Part shown: piece by piece, positions 59,554 to 64,000 of the stretch
How positions within the stretch are numbered: the stretch's first letter is position 1
Layout of the letters: each line of letters opens with the position of its first letter
Source: Ornithinimicrobium cerasi
GTDB taxonomy: Bacteria; Actinomycetota; Actinomycetes; Actinomycetales; Dermatophilaceae
Direction: 5' to 3'
DNA: 64,000 bases
Assembly (NCBI RefSeq): GCF_003702705.1
Contig: NZ_QZMN01000003.1
Span: 248,001 to 312,000 of the forward strand
Notes under the pieces: generated by a model
The model's database searches: none
Seen by the model: the letters and a program-made list of their open reading frames with translations, nothing else
What the model was told of the DNA's origin: nothing
Program-made: the position numbers and the translations under genes

Positions 59554-60932
59554 TGCACGTCGAGGTCGAGCACACGCCCGGCAGGGTGACCTTCACGCTG
59601 GAGCCGGGCGCCGCCGAGCGCACCGGCCGGCGCGTCGAGCTCGCACGCCGCAGCGCCAGCTTCCTGCTCGACGTCCCGCCGGGGCAGGTGCACCCGGACC
59701 TCCTCGTCGTCAGCGCGCTCCTCTGCGCCCGCCCGTGGGTGCACCGGTCCACCCCCTTCTCCTGCTCCGTCCCGGCGAGCCGGGAGCTGGCCGACGCCGT
59801 CCGCTCCGGTCCTCGGTTGAGGCTGGCGCACGTGGGGGAGGGCTCCCCCCGCCCGGCCCCGCAGGACGGTAGCCCCGGCCTCTGCTTCAGCGGGGGCACG
59901 GACAGCGTCGCGGCCCTCGTCCTGATGCCGGGCACCACCCAGAGCTACCACCTCTCCCGGCAGACGCCGGAGGACGAGCGTCGGGCCACGATGATGGACG
60001 GACGGGCGGCGTTGCAGTCGTGCGAGGTCCTGCGGCGGCACAGGCGCCCGGTGACCGTCGTGCCGAGCGACGTCGAGTACCTCCGGAACCCCACGGGTTT
60101 CCCGCACGACCTGACCACGGCCGTCCCCCTGCTGCTGCACGCCGACGTCCGCCGCCTCGACGCCGTCGCCTGGGGCGCGCCCCTGGAGGCCACCTACCGG
60201 CTGCAGCGGGGCCGGTACCGCGACTACGCCCAGTCGCCGTTCGTCGCCGAGTGGGGACCGGTGCTCGACGTCCTGGGCCTGCCCGTGTGCGTGCCGGTCG
60301 CCGGGGTGTCGGAGGTGGTGACCAGCGCGATCGTCCACCAGCACCCGCTCGGGGAGGCCGCCCAGTCCTGCGTGCGCGGCCCCCGCCTGGGGCGCCCGTG
60401 CGGACGGTGCCCCAAGTGCACCCGCAAGACGCTGCTGGCCGCCACGGTGAGCGGCAGGTGGCCCGGCGACAGTGCGCTGGAGCGGCAGTGGCGTGATCGG
60501 GAGGCACGTCAGCACCTCCTGGCCGAGCCGATGAAGGTCGAGCCGGTGCTGGCCCACGGCGTGCACCGCTACCTGGCCCAGGGCGGTCGCAGCGACCTCC
60601 TGCGGCTGGTGGCGGCCAAGGCCGGCCCCGATCCGCGCGACTGGCTCGTCCGCTCCTACGAGCCGGCGCTCCAGCTCCTCCCGGAGCGCTACCGCCCCGC
60701 CATCACCGAGGAGGTCCACCGGTTCGCCCCGCCCATGAGCGCGGACGAGGAGGCGGCCGTCCGCGCCTACGACGTCACCGTGCCGGACGACCGGCGGGCC
60801 GCCGCCCAGGTCGAGCTGGAGCGCTGGATGGCGGCGCACCCTCCTCGTGATCGGGCGCGCCGGGCCTGGAACCGGGCGCGCCGCGAGGTGCGCGCCCGGC
60901 TCGGGCGGCGCCGGTCGGCACCGGCGCGCTGA
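59553..60932 (+). CDS. Uncharacterised PP-loop (QueC-like) ATP pyrophosphatase domain protein
   Basis: A 459-residue protein. It has the PP-loop SGGTDS at residues 113-118 (LCFSGGTDSVAALVL) that binds ATP for adenylation in ATP-pyrophosphatases, and a later four-cysteine zinc-type site (Cys273, 283, 286, 289; GRPCGRCPKC) of the pattern seen in QueC. Between them lie FPHDLTTAVPLLL and AWGAPLEATYRL, not family-specific to me. The C-terminal 150 residues are helical and highly basic at the end (RDRARRAWNRARREVRARLG). Function unknown; it probably activates a substrate carboxylate by adenylation. It sits between the xylan operon and its LacI regulator without an obvious sugar role. The start is coupled to the short leaderless frame. 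Confidence 0.75.
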   Translation: MHVEVEHTPGRVTFTLEPGAAERTGRRVELARRSASFLLDVPPGQVHPDLLVVSALLCARPWVHRSTPFSCSVPASRELADAVRSGPRLRLAHVGEGSPRPAPQDGSPGLCFSGGTDSVAALVLMPGTTQSYHLSRQTPEDERRATMMDGRAALQSCEVLRRHRRPVTVVPSDVEYLRNPTGFPHDLTTAVPLLLHADVRRLDAVAWGAPLEATYRLQRGRYRDYAQSPFVAEWGPVLDVLGLPVCVPVAGVSEVVTSAIVHQHPLGEAAQSCVRGPRLGRPCGRCPKCTRKTLLAATVSGRWPGDSALERQWRDREARQHLLAEPMKVEPVLAHGVHRYLAQGGRSDLLRLVAAKAGPDPRDWLVRSYEPALQLLPERYRPAITEEVHRFAPPMSADEEAAVRAYDVTVPDDRRAAAQVELERWMAAHPPRDRARRAWNRARREVRARLGRRRSAPAR

Positions 60933-60941
60933 CCCGCGATT

Positions 60942-60958
60942 GGACCGTCGCCCGGTCC
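60942..60958. terminator. Hairpin GGACCG-tcgcc-CGGTCC in convergent gap
   Basis: A 6-bp perfect stem with a 5-base loop between the convergent PP-loop and LacI genes. No T-run. The compact gap makes a bidirectional terminator plausible. Confidence 0.4.
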
Positions 60959-60966
60959 GGACGCGG

Positions 60967-61983
60967 TCAGAGCCGGCCGGGTGCGGGCGGGCCGGTGGAG
61001 GCGCGCTCGACCAGCCGGGTGTCCAGGCGCACGTGCGGCTGGGCCAGCTCCTCGCCCGCGAGCAGCGAGAGCAGCAGGTCGAGAGCGCAGCGGCCCATCT
61101 CCCGCAGCGGCTGCGCCACCGTCGTCAGCGCGGGCTGGGCCAGCGCCGACTCCGGGATGTTGTCGAAGCCGACCACGGAGAGGTCCGCGGGGACCTGCAG
61201 CCCCAGCGTCCGGGCCACCTCGACGGTCCGGATCGCCATCAGGTCGTTGGCGGCGAAGACCGCCGTCGGGCGGTCGCGCCGGTCGAGCAGCAGCAGCGCC
61301 GGTGCGACGGCCGACTCGGACCGGTAGGACCCCGTCGCCAGCAGGGTCTCGTCGACCTCGAGGCCGGCCGCCGCCATCGCCTGCCGGAAACCGTGCTCGC
61401 GGAGGCGGGCCGACTCCAGGTCCTCCCGCCCCCGGATCATCCCGATCCTGGTGTGCCCCAGGCCGATCAGGTGCTCGACGGCCGACCGTGCCCCACCGAC
61501 GTTGTCGGAGTCGACGGTCGGCACGTCGCTGCTGCCGGTGTGCGGGTCGATGGCCACGACCGGTACCGCAGCACCGGGCTCGATGACGGTGGGGGTGACG
61601 ACGATCGCCCCGTCCAGGAGGGTGCCGCCCAGGCGGCGCAGCGACCGGCGCTCCCAGCCCACCGTCTCGCCGTGGGTCGCCCCGGCGAAGGCCATCAGCT
61701 CGTAGTCCGTGTCGGCCATCGCGCCGGACACCCCCTTGAGCAGCTCGGTGCTGAACGGCTCGAACTCCGCGACCAGCACCCCGAGGATGCCGGTCCGCGT
61801 GCTGCGCAGGCTGCGCGCCCCCAGGCTGGCCTCGTAGCCCAGCTCGGAGATGACGTCGGCGACGCGCGCGGTGGTGGTGGCGGACACGCCATACCTGCCG
61901 TTGACGACCTTGGAGACGGTGGCGACGGACACGCCGGCCTGTCGCGCGACGTCCTCCATCCGGACGCGGCCGTAGGTCACCAT
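60967..61983 (-). CDS. LacI family repressor of the xylan/xylose locus
   Basis: A 338-residue regulator with HTH MEDVARQAGVSVATVSKVVN (residues 9-28), ASLGARSLRSTRTGILGV and effector domain VFAANDLMAIRTVEVARTLG, VPADLSVVGFDNIPESALAQPALTT. The ATG at 61983 follows a GATAAT hexamer by six bases (leaderless). Likely binds CGTTATCGATAACG at 53782-53795, though another target cannot be excluded. Divergent from the ROK regulator gene. Confidence 0.9.
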   Translation of the reverse strand: MVTYGRVRMEDVARQAGVSVATVSKVVNGRYGVSATTTARVADVISELGYEASLGARSLRSTRTGILGVLVAEFEPFSTELLKGVSGAMADTDYELMAFAGATHGETVGWERRSLRRLGGTLLDGAIVVTPTVIEPGAAVPVVAIDPHTGSSDVPTVDSDNVGGARSAVEHLIGLGHTRIGMIRGREDLESARLREHGFRQAMAAAGLEVDETLLATGSYRSESAVAPALLLLDRRDRPTAVFAANDLMAIRTVEVARTLGLQVPADLSVVGFDNIPESALAQPALTTVAQPLREMGRCALDLLLSLLAGEELAQPHVRLDTRLVERASTGPPAPGRL

Positions 61984-61989
61984 GGCGCC

Positions 61990-61995
61990 ATTATC
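61990..61995 (-). promoter_or_regulatory. Leaderless -10 (GATAAT) of the LacI gene
   Basis: Minus-strand GATAAT six bases before the ATG at 61983. The palindrome ATGGCGCCAT (61982-61991) overlaps hexamer and start codon. Confidence 0.5.
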
Positions 61996-62098
61996 GCGAC
62001 GACCGTGCGGGACGTGCGCAGGTGGTGGGCGGCAGCCCCGCTCGTCCCTGACCGGTCGGTGGAGCACGGAGGAGGTTCCGCGCTCCCCGTCGTTGCGG

Positions 62099-62122
62099 CA
62101 CAAAACTTTCGTCACAAAACTT
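62099..62122. promoter_or_regulatory. Direct repeats of CACAAAACTT, possible ROK site
   Basis: Two exact copies (62099-62108 and 62113-62122), start-to-start distance 14, in an AT-rich patch that stands out in this GC-rich region, between the LacI and ROK genes. ROK-family XylR sites in other Gram-positives are of similar A/C/T composition, so autoregulation by the adjacent ROK protein is possible. Confidence 0.5.
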
Positions 62123-62160
62123 ATCTCGGGTCGGCGGGGCCCGCACGGCGCGCGGGTGCG

Positions 62161-62166
62161 TACGCT
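62161..62166 (+). promoter_or_regulatory. Leaderless -10 (TACGCT) of the ROK gene
   Basis: TACGCT, seven bases, ATG at 62174. Confidence 0.5.
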
Positions 62167-62173
62167 GGGCCGC

Positions 62174-63376
62174 ATGCTCCCGGTGTCCGACGCGGCCGCG
62201 CCGCTCCTGGCCCACCAGTCGACGCTGCGCGAGACCAACCTCGCGGTCGTGCTGAGGTGCGTGTCCGGCGCCGCCGAGCCGCCTTCCCGGGCGGGGGTCG
62301 CGGCCGCGACCGGCCTGACCCGCTCGACCGTCTCGCGCCTGGTCGACGAGCTCGTCGCCGGCGGTCTGGTCGAGGAGGGCGCTGCCCTGCTCGCCGGTCC
62401 GGGGCGGCCGGCGACACCCCTGCGGCCCTCGGGTCGCGTCTGCGCGCTGGGCCTGCAGGTCAACGCCGCCCACGTGGCCGCCCGGCTCATCGACCTGGGC
62501 GGACGGATGCTGTCCGAGTCGCGGTCCGAGCCCGACCTCGTCGGCTCCGAACCGGCCGTGGCGCTCGACCTGCTCGCCGACCACCTGCGCGAGGTCCTCG
62601 CCCGCACGCCCGAGGGCGGCCGGGTCGTCGGCGCGGGGCTTGCCCTGCCCGGCGTGGTCGACGGGTCCGGCGAGCGGCTGCTGCGTGCGCCCAACCTCGG
62701 CTGGCGGGACCTGGCCCCCGGCACCGGCCTGCGCGAACAGCTCCACGGCATACCCCTGAGCCTGGGGAACGAGGCCAACCTCGCGGCGCACGCGTTCGTC
62801 CAGCCCGCGCCGGGCCGCCTCGGACGTGCCGGCCACTTCGTCTACGTCTCGGGCGAGATCGGGATCGGGGGTGCCGTCGTCACCGACCACCGCGTCCAGA
62901 CCGGCCGGCACGGCTTCGCCGGCGAGATCGGGCACATGCCCTTCCGCCCCGGCGGCGACCCGTGCCCGTGCGGCTCGGACGGCTGCCTGGAGCGGTATGC
63001 CGGTCGCCTCGCCCTCACCCGTCGCGCCGGTCTGCCCCCGACCACGACGCTCGCCGAGCTGGACCGGCTGGCGGAGGACGGGCACGCGGCCAGCCGGGCG
63101 GCCATCGACCTCGCCGCCGAGGCGCTCGGCGTCGTCCTCGCCGGGGTCGTCAACCTGCTGGACGTCCCCACGATCGTGCTCGGCGGCGAGATCGGCGACC
63201 TCGCGGACCGGATCACCCCGACCGTCCAGGCCCGGCTCCGCGCCCGGGTGATGGCCGCCGACTGGATGCCGCTGGAGGTCGTCCGCGACCCCGACGACGT
63301 CGCCGGGGCCAGCGGTGGCGCGCTGCTGCACCTGTCCCGCGTCGTGACCGCACCGGTCGCCTTCCTGGCGGCCTGA
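62174..63376 (+). CDS. ROK family regulator (XylR-like)
   Basis: A 400-residue ROK protein: winged helix near residues 20-70 (TGLTRSTVSRLVDELVAGGLVEEG), then sugar-kinase-like fold GAGLALPGVVD, GNEANLAAHAF, VSGEIGIGGAVVTD, GFAGEIGHMPF and zinc site CPCGSDGCLE. In xylan loci such proteins are XylR repressors responding to xylose. Leaderless from TACGCT. An acetyl-xylan-esterase-type gene follows 11 bases after its stop. Confidence 0.88.
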   Translation: MLPVSDAAAPLLAHQSTLRETNLAVVLRCVSGAAEPPSRAGVAAATGLTRSTVSRLVDELVAGGLVEEGAALLAGPGRPATPLRPSGRVCALGLQVNAAHVAARLIDLGGRMLSESRSEPDLVGSEPAVALDLLADHLREVLARTPEGGRVVGAGLALPGVVDGSGERLLRAPNLGWRDLAPGTGLREQLHGIPLSLGNEANLAAHAFVQPAPGRLGRAGHFVYVSGEIGIGGAVVTDHRVQTGRHGFAGEIGHMPFRPGGDPCPCGSDGCLERYAGRLALTRRAGLPPTTTLAELDRLAEDGHAASRAAIDLAAEALGVVLAGVVNLLDVPTIVLGGEIGDLADRITPTVQARLRARVMAADWMPLEVVRDPDDVAGASGGALLHLSRVVTAPVAFLAA

Positions 63377-63387
63377 GGAGGAGGACC

Positions 63388-64000
63388 GTGCTCGTCGACC
63401 TGCCCCTGGACCAGCTCCGGGACTACCGGCCCGAGGTGCCGGAGCCGGACGACTTCGACGACTTCTGGGCGACCACCCTCGCGCAGGCGCGGTCGGCCCC
63501 GACCGTCGCCACCAGCGAGCCCGCCGACACCCCCGTGACGGCCCTGCGGGTCGAGGACGTCACGTTCCCGGGGTTCGGGGGCGAGCCGGTGCGGGCGTGG
63601 TTCGTGGCCCCACCGGTCCCCGGCCCGCTGCCCTGCGTGGTCGAGCTCATCGGCTACGGGGGCGGGCGGGGGTTGCCGCACGAGCGGCTGGGCTGGGCGG
63701 CGGCCGGCTACGCCTCCCTCGTCATGGACACGCGCGGCCAGGCCTCGACCTGGGGCAGCGGTGGCGGCACGCCCGACCCGCACGGGTCCGGACCCGCTCA
63801 CCCCGGCGTGATGACCCGCGGGATCGAGTCCCCGCAGACCTACTACTACCGCCGCCTCGTCACCGACGCCGTCCGGGCCGTGGACCACGTCCTCACCCGT
63901 CCCGACGTGGACCCGGACCGGGTGGCGGTGGTCGGCACCAGCCAGGGCGGCGGGCTGGCGCTCGCCACGGGGGCGCTGCACGGGCGGGTGGCGGCGGTGG
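63388..64000 (+). CDS. Acetyl xylan esterase / cephalosporin-C deacetylase family (CE7), 3' end beyond window
   Basis: At least 204 residues of a CE7 esterase that removes acetyl groups from xylo-oligosaccharides. DDFDDFWATTLAQARS, ELIGYGGGRG, VMDTRGQASTWG (RGQ oxyanion motif) and the nucleophile elbow GTSQGGGLAL are all family features; the catalytic Asp and His lie beyond 64000. GAGGAGGA five bases before the GTG supports the start. No signal peptide, so it acts inside on imported acetylated oligomers. Final gene of the xylan locus seen here. Confidence 0.9.
   Translation, partial: MLVDLPLDQLRDYRPEVPEPDDFDDFWATTLAQARSAPTVATSEPADTPVTALRVEDVTFPGFGGEPVRAWFVAPPVPGPLPCVVELIGYGGGRGLPHERLGWAAAGYASLVMDTRGQASTWGSGGGTPDPHGSGPAHPGVMTRGIESPQTYYYRRLVTDAVRAVDHVLTRPDVDPDRVAVVGTSQGGGLALATGALHGRVAAV

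Noticed and set aside
56835-60839. A 1334-codon open frame on the minus strand
   Set aside because: It is antisense to the MalG-type, GH3 and PP-loop genes, whose protein families and catalytic motifs are clear. Very GC-rich genes leave the opposite strand stop-free; composition is Arg/Gly/Ala/Val with no domain.
3554-63001. GGTATGCC as a strand-biased FtsK-orienting (KOPS) signal
   Set aside because: By my count copies and near copies are about equal on the two strands (18 vs 19), whereas KOPS would be skewed within one replichore. Non-polar roles remain possible.

Overview
The window is a gene-dense, very GC-rich stretch with short intergenic gaps. Third codon positions are almost all G or C, ATA and TAT codons are rare, and GTG starts are common. 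Secreted proteins carry Tat or lipobox signals, and regulators are of the LacI and ROK types. This points to an actinomycete, most likely of the order Micrococcales. The family (something like Intrasporangiaceae or Ornithinimicrobiaceae) is an inference from overall style. I saw no rRNA, tRNA, CRISPR array, phage or complete insertion sequence, and no gene-free stretch longer than 300 bases.

Most of the window is a carbohydrate-use island made of four sugar loci. (1) 0.65-13.3 kb: a LacI repressor with a trailing minus-strand operon (aldose epimerase, alpha/beta hydrolase, acetyltransferase, then DUF6104-like and SGNH proteins) diverges from a CUT1 importer (binding protein plus two permeases), two GH43 enzymes and a GH2 enzyme, probably for arabinose-containing oligosaccharides. 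(2) 25.4-32.8 kb: a ROK repressor diverges from a ribose-type CUT2 importer, an Idh/MocA dehydrogenase and a TIM-barrel isomerase, for an unidentified sugar or polyol. (3) 37.0-42.6 kb: a cellobiose-type operon (binding protein, two permeases, GH1 beta-glucosidase, LacI) behind a TTGACA promoter whose start is covered by a perfect palindromic operator. (4) 51.0-64.0 kb: a xylan/xylose locus with xylulokinase and xylose isomerase, a divergent CUT1 importer plus GH3 enzyme, a LacI and a ROK regulator, and an acetyl-xylan-esterase-type gene cut by the window edge. The three CUT1 importers have no ATPase gene here and presumably share an MsiK-like ATPase encoded elsewhere.

Between these lie housekeeping and accessory genes: an M20 hydrolase, a saccharopine-dehydrogenase-like protein, two Tat-exported M14 carboxypeptidases, a monooxygenase-like ORF with an amber codon at position 2, a CHRD protein, an MFS transporter, two hotdog thioesterases, a D-2-hydroxyacid dehydrogenase, an NhaC antiporter, the pxpABC 5-oxoprolinase genes, a SHOCT protein, a class III aminotransferase with methylmalonate-semialdehyde dehydrogenase, a TauE/SafE permease, an F420/FMN split-barrel protein, a DUF222/HNH protein lacking its zinc cysteines, two unknown membrane proteins and an uncharacterised PP-loop enzyme.

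The most interesting signals are not genes. The 8-mer GGCATACC/GGTATGCC recurs about two dozen times and accounts for much of the rare ATA/TAT codon use. Many genes have a TANNNT-like -10 hexamer only 6-7 bases before the start codon, implying leaderless mRNAs, and in three cases the stop codon of the preceding gene forms the start of that -10. Both M14 carboxypeptidase genes share an unusual promoter of 11-bp direct repeats. Three gene ends carry long nested inverted repeats, two of which share a GGATGCATCC core.
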